Of a stretch of DNA of 34,133 nucleotides, positions 22,182-33,369 are shown piece by piece. The DNA comes from Steinernema hermaphroditum. Lineage: Eukaryota > Nematoda > Chromadorea > Rhabditida > Steinernematidae. Under the pieces are notes generated by a model. The model had not been told where the DNA came from. It ran no database searches and was given only the letters and a program-made list of their open reading frames with translations. The stretch lies in NCBI GenBank assembly GCA_030435675.1, contig JAUCMV010000032.1, positions 1-34,133 on the forward strand, given 5' to 3'. Position 1 is the first letter of the stretch; each line of letters opens with the position of its first letter. Both the position numbers and the translations under genes were made by a program.

Positions 22182-23219
22182 AGTACCATAGCATTTTTAT
22201 GATTGGATCTTGTAGAACTGCACGAGCCTGATCGAACGCGCCTATTCCCGTTGGGATTCCTGTGGACTATCTCAGTTTCCTGCAAAACTTTCAATTCGAG
22301 ACAGCAGGGCCCTTGCTCATACCAAAAGCTCTGCATCTGACCCTCCTGCTCCAAAGTACCATAGCATTTTTATGATTGGATCTTGTAGAACTGCACGAGC
22401 CTGATCGAACGCGCCTATTCCCGTTGGGATTACTGTGGACTATCTTAGTTTCCTGCAAAACTTTCAATTCGAGACAGATAGGGCCTTGTTCATACAAAGA
22501 GTTCTGCACCTGACCCTCCTGCTCCAAAGTACCATAGCATTTTTATGATTGGATCTTGTAGAACTGCACGAGCCTGATCGAACGCGCCTACTCTTGTTGG
22601 ATTTCCTGTGGACTATCTTAGTTTCCTGCAAAACTTTCAATTCGAGACAGTTAGGGCCTTGTTCATACAAAGAGTTCTGCATCTGACCCTCCTGCTCCAA
22701 AGTACCATAGCATTTTTATGATTGGATCTTGTAGAACTGCACGAGCCTGATCGAACGCGCCTATTCCCGTTGGGATTACTGTGGACTATCTTAGTTTCCT
22801 GCAAAACTTTCAATTCGAGACAGCAGGGCCCTTGCTCATACCAAAAGCTCTGCATCTGACCCTCCTGCTCCAAAGTACCATAGCATTTTTATGATTGGAT
22901 CTTGTAGAACTGCACGAGCCTGATCGAACGCGCCTATTCCCGTTGGGATTACTGTGGACTATCTTAGTTTCCTGCAAAACTTTCAATTCGAGACAGATAG
23001 GGCCTTGTTCATACAAAGAGTTCTGCATCTGACCCTCCTGCTCCAAAGTACCATAGCATTTTTATGATTGGATCTTGTAGAACTGCACGAGCCTGATCGA
23101 ACGCGCCTACTCTTGTTGGATTTCCTTTGGACTATCTTAGTTTCCTGCAAAACTTTCAATTCGAGACAGTTAGGGCCTTGTTCATACAAAGAGTTCTGCA
23201 TCTGACCCTCCTGCTCCAA
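22182..23219 (-). repeat. HOR: 1038-bp hexamer, first copy
   Basis: Codes in coordinate order are A-G-2 ('tgag'), B-I-1, B-N-3, A-G-1, B-I-1, B-N-3, so the hexamer is itself a doubled 519-bp trimer whose two halves differ mainly in the A-G unit. This copy has its own changes: 'ttctgcacctgac' near 22508 and 'tttcctttggac' near 23127. All units are 173 bp. Confidence 0.88.
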
Positions 23220-24764
23220 AGTACCATAGCATTTTTATGATTGGATCTTGTAGAACTGCACGAGCCTGATCGAACGCGCCTATTCCCGTTGGGATTACTG
23301 TGGACTATCTTAGTTTCCTGCAAAACTTTCAATTCGAGACAGATAGGGCCTTGTTCATACAAAGAGTTCTGCATCTGACCCTCCTGCTCCAAAGTACCAT
23401 AGCATTTTTATGATTGGATCTTGTAGAACTGCACGAGCCTGATCGAACGCGCCTATTCCCGTTGGGATTACTGTGGACTATCTTAGTTTCCTGCAAAACT
23501 TTCAATTCGAGACAGATAGGGCCTTGTTCATACAAAGAGTTATGCATCTGACCCTCCTGCTCCAAAGTACCATAGCATTTTTATGATTGGATCTTGTAGA
23601 ACTGCACGAGCCTGATCGAACGCGCCTACTCTTGTTGGATTTACTGTGGACTATCTTAGTTTCCTGCAAAACTTTCAATTCGAGACAGTTAGGGCCTTGT
23701 TCATACAAAGAGTTCTGCATCTGACCCTCCTGCTCCAAAGTACCATAGCATTTTTATGATTGGATCTTGTAGAACTGCACGAGCCTGATCGAACGCGCCT
23801 ACTCTTGTTGGATTTCCTGTGGACTATCTTAGTTTCCTGCAAAACTTTCAATTCGAGACAGCAGGGCCCTTGCTCATACCAAAAGCTCTGCATCTGACCC
23901 TCCTGCTCCAAAGTACCATATCATTTTTATGAGTGGATCTTGTAGAACTGCACGAGCCTGATCGAACGCGCCTACTCTTGTTGGATTTCCTGTGGACTAT
24001 CTTAGTTTCCTGCAAAACTTTCAATTCGAGACAGTTAGGGCCTTGTTCATACAAAGAGTTATGCATCTGACCCCTCCGCTCCAATTTTTATGATTGGATC
24101 TTGTAGAACTGCACGAGCCTGATCGAACGCGCCTATTCCCGTTGGGATTACTGTGGACTATCTTAGTTTCCTGCAAAACTTTCAATTCGAGACAGATAGG
24201 GCCTTGTTCATACAAAGAGTTCTGCATCTGACCCTCCTGCTCCAAAGTACCATAGCATTTTTATGATTGGATCTTGTAGAACTGCACGAGCCTGATCGAA
24301 CGCGCCTATTCCCGTTGGATTTACTGTGGACTATCTTAGTTTCCTGCAAAACTTTCAATTCGAGACAGTTAGGGCCTCGTTCATACAAAGAGTTCTGCAT
24401 CTGACCCTCCTGCTCCAAAGTACCATAGCATTTTTATGATTGGATCTTGTAGAACTGCACGAGCCTGATCGAACGCGCCTATTCCCGTTGGATTTACTGT
24501 GGACTATCTTAGTTTCCTGCAAAACTTTCAATTCGAGACAGATAGGGCCTTGCTCATACCAAAAGCTCTGCATCTGACCCTCCTGCTCCAAAGTACCATA
24601 GCATTTTTATGAGTGGATCTTGTAGAACTGCACGAGCCTGATCGAACGCGCCTACTCTTGTTGGATTTCCTGTGGACTATCTTAGTTTCCTGCAAAACTT
24701 TCAATTCGAGACAGTTAGGGCCTTGTTCATACAAAGAGTTCTGCATCTGACCCTCCTGCTCCAA
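23220..24764 (-). repeat. Mixed monomers; left part of a 1.4-kb duplicated segment
   Basis: Nine units, one of 161 bp (ending 24245). The unit ending 23738 has a third block 'gtaaatccaacaagag', which combines the start of types 4/5 with the end of type 3. From 23739 onward the unit order matches 27175 onward at an offset of 3436 bp. The unit ending 24418 carries 'gggcctcgttcat', a marker seen four times in the window (units 17248, 21835, 24418, 27854). Confidence 0.85.
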
Positions 24765-25975
24765 AGTACCATAGCATTTTTATGATTGGATCTTGTAGAA
24801 CTGCACGAGCCTGATCGAACGCGCCTATTCCCGTTGGGATTCCTGTGGACTATCTCAGTTTCCTGCAAAACTTTCAATTCGAGACAGCAGGGCCCTTGCT
24901 CATACCAAAAGCTCTGCATCTGACCCTCCTGCTCCAAAGTACCATAGCATTTTTATGATTGGATCTTGTAGAACTGCACGAGCCTGATCGAACGCGCCTA
25001 TTCCCGTTGGGATTACTGTGGACTATCTTAGTTTCCTGCAAAACTTTCAATTCGAGACAGATAGGGCCTTGTTCATACAAAGAGTTCTGCATCTGACCCT
25101 CCTGCTCCAAAGTACCATAGCATTTTTATGATTGGATCTTGTAGAACTGCACGAGCCTGATCGAACGCGCCTATTCCCGTTGGGATTCCTGTGGACTATC
25201 CTAGTTTCCTGCAAAACTTTCAATTCGAGACAGATAGGGCCTTGTTCATACAAAGAGTTTTGCATCTGACCCTCCTGCTCCAAAGTACTATGGCATTTTT
25301 ATGACTGGATCTTGTAGAACTGCACGAGCCTGATCGAACGCGCCTACTCTTGTTGGATTTCCTGTGGACTATCTTAGTTTCCTGCAAAACTTTCAATTCG
25401 AGACAGTTAGGGCCTTGTTCATACAAAGAGTTCTGCATCTGACCCTCCTGCTCCAAAGTACCATAGCATTTTTATGATTGGATCTTGTAGAACTGCACGA
25501 GCCTGATCGAACGCGCCTATTCCCGTTGGGATTACTGTGGACTATCTTAGTTTCCTGCAAAACTTTCAATTCGAGACAGCAGGGCCCTTGCTCATACCAA
25601 AAGCTCTGCATCTGACCCTCCTGCTCCAAAGTACCATAGCATTTTTATGATTGGATCTTGTAGAACTGCACGAGCCTGATCGAACGCGCCTATTCCCGTT
25701 GGGATTACTGTGGACTATCTTAGTTTCCTGCAAAACTTTCAATTCGAGACAGATAGGGCCTTGTTCATACAAAGAGTTCTGCATCTGACCCTCCTGCTCC
25801 AAAGTACCATAGCATTTTTATGATTGGATCTTGTAGAACTGCACGAGCCTGATCGAACGCGCCTACTCTTGTTGGATTTCCTGTGGACTATCTTAGTTTC
25901 CTGCAAAACTTTCAATTCGAGACAGTTAGGGCCTTGTTCATACAAAGAGTTCTGCATCTGACCCTCCTGCTCCAA
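24765..25975 (-). repeat. HOR: 1038-bp hexamer, second copy with one extra unit
   Basis: The order is A-G-2, B-I-1, [B-I-2], B-N-3, A-G-1, B-I-1, B-N-3. The bracketed unit (25111-25283) is extra compared with the other copies, giving 1211 bp. The extra unit and the start of its neighbour carry five unusual single-base changes between 25201 and 25305. Confidence 0.86.
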
Positions 25976-26655
25976 AGTACCATAGCATTTTTATGATTGG
26001 ATCTTGTAGAACTGCACGAGCCTGATCGAACGCGCCTATTCCCGTTGGGATTACTGTGGACTATCTTAGTTTCCTGCAAAACTTTCAATTCGAGACAGAT
26101 AGGGCCTTGTTCATACAAAGAGTTCTGCATCTGACCCTCCTGCTCCAAAGTACCATAGCATTTTTATGATTGGATCTTGTAGAACTGCACGAGCCTGATC
26201 GAACGCGCCTATTCCCGTTGGGATTACTGTGGACTATCTTAGTTTCCTGCAAAACTTTCAATTCGAGACAGATAGGGCCTTGTTCATACAAAGAGTTATG
26301 CATCTGACCCTCCTGCTCCAAAGTACCATAGCATTTTTATGATTGGATCTTGTAGAACTGCACGAGCCTGATCGAACGCGCCTACTCTTGTTGGATTTCC
26401 TGTGGACTATCTTAGTTTCCTGCAAGACTTTCAATTCGAGACAGTTAGGGCCTTGTTCATACAAAGAGTTATGCATCTGACCCCTCCGCTCCAATTTTTA
26501 TGATTGGATCTTGTAGAACTGCACGAGCCTGATCGAACGCGCCTATTCCCGTTGGGATTCCTGTGGACTATCTCAGTTTCCTGCAAAACTTTCAATTCGA
26601 GACAGCAGGGCCCTTGCTCATACCAAAAGCTCTGCATCTGACCCTCCTGCTCCAA
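25976..26655 (-). repeat. HOR: 680-bp tetramer, first of three copies
   Basis: B-I-1, C-I-1, C-N-3 (with 'gcaagactttc', g at 26426) and a 161-bp A-G-2 ('tgag'). The same order recurs at 30277-30956 and 31303-31982. The C-N-3 unit carries the rare change shared with left-arm unit 3278. Confidence 0.88.
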
Positions 26656-28200
26656 AGTACCATATCATTTTTATGATTGGATCTTGTAGAACTGCACGAG
26701 CCTGATCGAACGCGCCTATTCCCGTTGGGATTCCTGTGGACTATCTCAGTTTCCTGCAAAACTTTCAATTCGAGACAGCAGGGCCCTTGCTCATACCAAA
26801 AGCTCTGCATCTGACCCTCCTGCTCCAAAGTACCATATCATTTTTATGATTGGATCTTGTAGAACTGCACGAGCCTGATCGAACGCGCCTACTCTCGTTG
26901 GATTTACTGTGGACTATCTTAGTTTCCTGCAAAACTTTCAATTCGAGACAGTTAGGGCCTTGTTCATACAAAGAGTTCTGCATCTGACCCTCCTGCTCCA
27001 AAGTACCATAGCATTTTTATGATTGGATCTTGTAGAACTGCACGAGCCTGATCGAACGCGCCTACTCTCGTTGGATTTACTGTGGACTATCTTAGTTTCC
27101 TGCAAAACTTTCAATTCGAGACAGTTAGGGCCTTGTTCATACAAAGAGTTCTGCATCTGACCCTCCTGCTCCAAAGTACCATAGCATTTTTATGATTGGA
27201 TCTTGTAGAACTGCACGAGCCTGATCGAACGCGCCTACTCTTGTTGGATTTCCTGTGGACTATCTTAGTTTCCTGCAAAACTTTCAATTCGAGACAGCAG
27301 GGCCCTTGCTCATACCAAAAGCTCTGCATCTGACCCTCCTGCTCCAAAGTACCATATCATTTTTATGAGTGGATCTTGTAGAACTGCACGAGCCTGATCG
27401 AACGCGCCTACTCTTGTTGGATTTCCTGTGGACTATCTTAGTTTCCTGCAAAACTTTCAATTCGAGACAGTTAGGGCCTTGTTCATACAAAGAGTTATGC
27501 ATCTGACCCCTCCGCTCCAATTTTTATGATTGGATCTTGTAGAACTGCACGAGCCTGATCGAACGCGCCTATTCCCGTTGGGATTACTGTGGACTATCTT
27601 AGTTTCCTGCAAAACTTTCAATTCGAGACAGATAGGGCCTTGTTCATACAAAGAGTTCTGCATCTGACCCTCCTGCTCCAAAGTACCATAGCATTTTTAT
27701 GATTGGATCTTGTAGAACTGCACGAGCCTGATCGAACGCGCCTATTCCCGTTGGATTTACTGTGGACTATCTTAGTTTCCTGCAAAACTTTCAATTCGAG
27801 ACAGTTAGGGCCTCGTTCATACAAAGAGTTCTGCATCTGACCCTCCTGCTCCAAAGTACCATAGCATTTTTATGATTGGATCTTGTAGAACTGCACGAGC
27901 CTGATCGAACGCGCCTATTCCCGTTGGATTTACTGTGGACTATCTTAGTTTCCTGCAAAACTTTCAATTCGAGACAGATAGGGCCTTGCTCATACCAAAA
28001 GCTCTGCATCTGACCCTCCTGCTCCAAAGTACCATAGCATTTTTATGAGTGGATCTTGTAGAACTGCACGAGCCTGATCGAACGCGCCTACTCTTGTTGG
28101 ATTTCCTGTGGACTATCTTAGTTTCCTGCAAAACTTTCAATTCGAGACAGTTAGGGCCTTGTTCATACAAAGAGTTCTGCATCTGACCCTCCTGCTCCAA
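26656..28200 (-). repeat. Mixed monomers; right copy of the 1.4-kb duplicated segment
   Basis: The units ending 26828 (A-G-2), 27001 and 27174 (both B-N-5) are followed by the series ending 27347, 27520, 27681 (161 bp), 27854, 28027 and 28200. This series repeats 23911 to 24764 unit by unit at 3436 bp, including 'tttttatgagtgg' in two units and 'gggcctcgttcat' in one. Confidence 0.88.
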
Positions 28201-30276
28201 AGTACCATAGCATTTTTATGATTGGATCTTGTAGAACTGCACGAGCCTGATCGAACGCGCCTATTCCCGTTGGGATTCCTGTGGACTATCTCAGTTTCCT
28301 GCAAAACTTTCAATTCGAGACAGCAGGGCCCTTGCTCATACCAAAAGCTCTGCATCTGACCCTCCTGCTCCAAAGTACCATAGCATTTTTATGATTGGAT
28401 CTTGTAGAACTGCACGAGCCTGATCGAACGCGCCTATTCCCGTTGGGATTACTGTGGACTATCTTAGTTTCCTGCAAAACTTTCAATTCGAGACAGATAG
28501 GGCCTTGTTCATACAAAGAGTTCTGCATCTGACCCTCCTGCTCCAAAGTACCATAGCATTTTTATGATTGGATCTTGTAGAACTGCACGAGCCTGATCGA
28601 ACGCGCCTACTCTTGTTGGATTTCCTGTGGACTATCTTAGTTTCCTGCAAAACTTTCAATTCGAGACAGTTAGGGCCTTGTTCATACAAAGAGTTCTGCA
28701 TCTGACCCTCCTGCTCCAAAGTACCATAGCATTTTTATGATTGGATCTTGTAGAACTGCACGAGCCTGATCGAACGCGCCTATTCCCGTTGGGATTACTG
28801 TGGACTATCTTAGTTTCCTGCAAAACTTTCAATTCGAGACAGCAGGGCCCTTGCTCATACCAAAAGCTCTGCATCTGACCCTCCTGCTCCAAAGTACCAT
28901 AGCATTTTTATGATTGGATCTTGTAGAACTGCACGAGCCTGATCGAACGCGCCTATTCCCGTTGGGATTACTGTGGACTATCTTAGTTTCCTGCAAAACT
29001 TTCAATTCGAGACAGATAGGGCCTTGTTCATACAAAGAGTTCTGCATCTGACCCTCCTGCTCCAAAGTACCATAGCATTTTTATGATTGGATCTTGTAGA
29101 ACTGCACGAGCCTGATCGAACGCGCCTACTCTTGTTGGATTTCCTGTGGACTATCTTAGTTTCCTGCAAAACTTTCAATTCGAGACAGTTAGGGCCTTGT
29201 TCATACAAAGAGTTCTGCATCTGACCCTCCTGCTCCAAAGTACCATAGCATTTTTATGATTGGATCTTGTAGAACTGCACGAGCCTGATCGAACGCGCCT
29301 ATTCCCGTTGGGATTCCTGTGGACTATCTCAGTTTCCTGCAAAACTTTCAATTCGAGACAGCAGGGCCCTTGCTCATACCAAAAGCTCTGCATCTGACCC
29401 TCCTGCTCCAAAGTACCATAGCATTTTTATGATTGGATCTTGTAGAACTGCACGAGCCTGATCGAACGCGCCTATTCCCGTTGGGATTACTGTGGACTAT
29501 CTTAGTTTCCTGCAAAACTTTCAATTCGAGACAGATAGGGCCTTGTTCATACAAAGAGTTCTGCATCTGACCCTCCTGCTCCAAAGTACCATAGCATTTT
29601 TATGATTGGATCTTGTAGAACTGCACGAGCCTGATCGAACGCGCCTACTCTTGTTGGATTTCCTGTGGACTATCTTAGTTTCCTGCAAAACTTTCAATTC
29701 GAGACAGTTAGGGCCTTGTTCATACAAAGAGTTCTGCATCTGACCCTCCTGCTCCAAAGTACCATAGCATTTTTATGATTGGATCTTGTAGAACTGCACG
29801 AGCCTGATCGAACGCGCCTATTCCCGTTGGGATTACTGTGGACTATCTTAGTTTCCTGCAAAACTTTCAATTCGAGACAGCAGGGCCCTTGCTCATACCA
29901 AAAGCTCTGCATCTGACCCTCCTGCTCCAAAGTACCATAGCATTTTTATGATTGGATCTTGTAGAACTGCACGAGCCTGATCGAACGCGCCTATTCCCGT
30001 TGGGATTACTGTGGACTATCTTAGTTTCCTGCAAAACTTTCAATTCGAGACAGATAGGGCCTTGTTCATACAAAGAGTTCTGCATCTGACCCTCCTGCTC
30101 CAAAGTACCATAGCATTTTTATGATTGGATCTTGTAGAACTGCACGAGCCTGATCGAACGCGCCTACTCTTGTTGGATTTCCTGTGGACTATCTTAGTTT
30201 CCTGCAAAACTTTCAATTCGAGACAGTTAGGGCCTTGTTCATACAAAGAGTTCTGCATCTGACCCTCCTGCTCCAA
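28201..30276 (-). repeat. HOR: 1038-bp hexamer, third and fourth copies in tandem
   Basis: The copies are 28201-29238 and 29239-30276, each A-G-2 ('tgag'), B-I-1, B-N-3, A-G-1, B-I-1, B-N-3. I see no difference between them by eye. They are the only directly adjacent pair of this hexamer in the window. Confidence 0.92.
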
Positions 30277-31982
30277 AGTACCATAGCATTTTTATGATTG
30301 GATCTTGTAGAACTGCACGAGCCTGATCGAACGCGCCTATTCCCGTTGGGATTACTGTGGACTATCTTAGTTTCCTGCAAAACTTTCAATTCGAGACAGA
30401 TAGGGCCTTGTTCATACAAAGAGTTCTGCATCTGACCCTCCTGCTCCAAAGTACCATAGCATTTTTATGATTGGATCTTGTAGAACTGCACGAGCCTGAT
30501 CGAACGCGCCTATTCCCGTTGGGATTACTGTGGACTATCTTAGTTTCCTGCAAAACTTTCAATTCGAGACAGATAGGGCCTTGTTCATACAAAGAGTTAT
30601 GCATCTGACCCTCCTGCTCCAAAGTACCATAGCATTTTTATGATTGGATCTTGTAGAACTGCACGAGCCTGATCGAACGCGCCTACTCTTGTTGGATTTC
30701 CTGTGGACTATCTTAGTTTCCTGCAAGACTTTCAATTCGAGACAGTTCGGGCCTTGTTCATACAAAGAGTTATGCATCTGACCCCTCCGCTCCAATTTTT
30801 ATGATTGGATCTTGTAGAACTGCACGAGCCTGATCGAACGCGCCTATTCCCGTTGGGATTCCTGTGGACTATCTCAGTTTCCTGCAAAACTTTCAATTCG
30901 AGACAGCAGGGCCCTTGCTCATACCAAAAGCTCTGCATCTGACCCTCCTGCTCCAAAGTACCATATCATTTTTATGATTGGATCTTGTAGAACTGCACGA
31001 GCCTGATCGAACGCGCCTACTCTTGTTGGATTTCCTGTGGACTATCTTAGTTTCCTGCAAAACTTTCAATTCGAGACAGTTAGGGCCTTGTTCATACAAA
31101 GAGTTCTGCATCTGACCCTCCTGCTCCAAAGTACCATAGCATTTTTATGATTGGATCTTGTAGAACTGCACGAGCCTGATCGAACGCGCCTATTCCCGTT
31201 GGGATTACTGTGGACTATCTTAGTTTCCTGCAAAACTTTCAATTCGAGACAGATAGGGCCTTGTTCATACAAAGAGTTCTGCATCTGACCCTCCTGCTCC
31301 AAAGTACCATAGCATTTTTATGATTGGATCTTGTAGAACTGCACGAGCCTGATCGAACGCGCCTATTCCCGTTGGGATTACTGTGGACTATCTTAGTTTC
31401 CTGCAAAACTTTCAATTCGAGACAGATAGGGCCTTGTTCATACAAAGAGTTCTGCATCTGACCCTCCTGCTCCAAAGTACCATAGCATTTTTATGATTGG
31501 ATCTTGTAGAACTGCACGAGCCTGATCGAACGCGCCTATTCCCGTTGGGATTACTGTGGACTATCTTAGTTTCCTGCAAAACTTTCAATTCGAGACAGAT
31601 AGGGCCTTGTTCATACAAAGAGTTATGCATCTGACCCTCCTGCTCCAAAGTACCATAGCATTTTTATGATTGGATCTTGTAGAACTGCACGAGCCTGATC
31701 GAACGCGCCTACTCTTGTTGGATTTCCTGTGGACTATCTTAGTTTCCTGCAAGACTTTCAATTCGAGACAGTTAGGGCCTTGTTCATACAAAGAGTTATG
31801 CATCTGACCCCTCCGCTCCAATTTTTATGATTGGATCTTGTAGAACTGCACGAGCCTGATCGAACGCGCCTATTCCCGTTGGGATTCCTGTGGACTATCT
31901 CAGTTTCCTGCAAAACTTTCAATTCGAGACAGCAGGGCCCTTGCTCATACCAAAAGCTCTGCATCTGACCCTCCTGCTCCAA
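30277..31982 (-). repeat. HOR: 680-bp tetramer, second and third copies with two units between
   Basis: 30277-30956 and 31303-31982 repeat 25976-26655: B-I-1, C-I-1, C-N-3 with 'gcaagactttc' (g at 30727 and 31753), then a 161-bp A-G-2. Between them lie B-N-3 (ending 31129) and B-I-1 (ending 31302), so the overall offset is 1026 bp. The copy at 30559-30795 has 'cagttcgggcc' in place of 'cagttagggcc'. Confidence 0.9.
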
Positions 31983-33020
31983 AGTACCATATCATTTTTA
32001 TGATTGGATCTTGTAGAACTGCACGAGCCTGATCGAACGCGCCTATTCCCGTTGGGATTCCTGTGGACTATCTCAGTTTCCTGCAAAACTTTCAATTCGA
32101 GACAGCAGGGCCCTTGCTCATACCAAAAGCTCTGCATCTGACCCTCCTGCTCCAAAGTACCATAGCATTTTTATGATTGGATCTTGTAGAACTGCACGAG
32201 CCTGATCGAACGCGCCTACTCTCGTTGGATTTACTGTGGACTATCTTAGTTTCCTGCAAAACTTTCAATTCGAGACAGATAGGGCCTTGTTCATACAAAG
32301 AGTTCTGCATCTGACCCTCCTGCTCCAAAGTACCATAGCATTTTTATGATTGGATCTTGTAGAACTGCACGAGCCTGATCGAACGCGCCTACTCTCGTTG
32401 GATTTACTGTGGACTATCTTAGTTTCCTGCAAAACTTTCAATTCGAGACAGATAGGGCCTTGTTCATACAAAGAGTTCTGCATCTGACCCTCCTGCTCCA
32501 AAGTACCATAGCATTTTTATGATTGGATCTTGTAGAACTGCACGAGCCTGATCGAACGCGCCTATTCCCGTTGGGATTACTGTGGACTATCTTAGTTTCC
32601 TGCAAAACTTTCAATTCGAGACAGATAGGGCCTTGTTCATACAAAGAGTTCTGCATCTGACCCTCCTGCTCCAAAGTACCATAGCATTTTTATGATTGGA
32701 TCTTGTAGAACTGCACGAGCCTGATCGAACGCGCCTATTCCCGTTGGGATTACTGTGGACTATCTTAGTTTCCTGCAAAACTTTCAATTCGAGACAGATA
32801 GGGCCTTGTTCATACAAAGAGTTCTGCATCTGACCCTCCTGCTCCAAAGTACCATAGCATTTTTATGATTGGATCTTGTAGAACTGCACGAGCCTGATCG
32901 AACGCGCCTATTCCCGTTGGGATTACTGTGGACTATCTTAGTTTCCTGCAAAACTTTCAATTCGAGACAGATAGGGCCTTGTTCATACAAAGAGTTATGC
33001 ATCTGACCCTCCTGCTCCAA
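31983..33020 (-). repeat. Simple runs of near-identical monomers
   Basis: Units in coordinate order: A-G-2 ('tgag'), B-I-5, B-I-5, B-I-1, B-I-1, C-I-1. The paired B-I-5 and B-I-1 units repeat at the single-monomer offset of 173 bp, so the array here lacks a multi-unit HOR. Confidence 0.85.
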
Positions 33021-33369
33021 AGTACCATAGCATTTTTATGATTGGATCTTGTAGAACTGCACGAGCCTGATCGAACGCGCCTATTCCCGTTGGGATTCCT
33101 GTGGACTATCTTAGTTTCCTGCAAGACTTTCAATTCGAGACAGTTAGGGCCCTTGCTCATACCAAAAGCTCTGCATCTGACCCCTCCTGCTCCAAAGTAC
33201 CATAGCATTTTTATGATTGGATCTTGTAGAACTGCACGAGCCTGATCGAACGCGCCTACTCTCGTTGGATTTCCTGTGGACTATCTTAGTTTCCTGCAAA
33301 ACTTTCAATTCGAGACAGATAGGGCCCTTGTTCATACAAAGAGTTCTGCATCTGACCCTCCTGCTCCAA
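33021..33369 (-). repeat. Irregular monomers of 175 and 174 bp (mosaic)
   Basis: The 175-bp unit (33021-33195) has 'cagttagggcccttgctc' and 'gacccctcctgctcc', each one base longer than any standard version. The 174-bp unit (33196-33369) has 'gatagggcccttgttc'. The first two extra bases can be explained by switching between subtypes: N ('cagttagggcc') into G ('agggcccttgctc'), and short-type ('gacccctcc') into standard ('cctgctcc'). Unit 33195 is the only A front combined with an N second block that I find. Because the frame shifts twice, an unusually long 132-residue open frame spans 33144-33542; it is not a gene. Confidence 0.85.
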
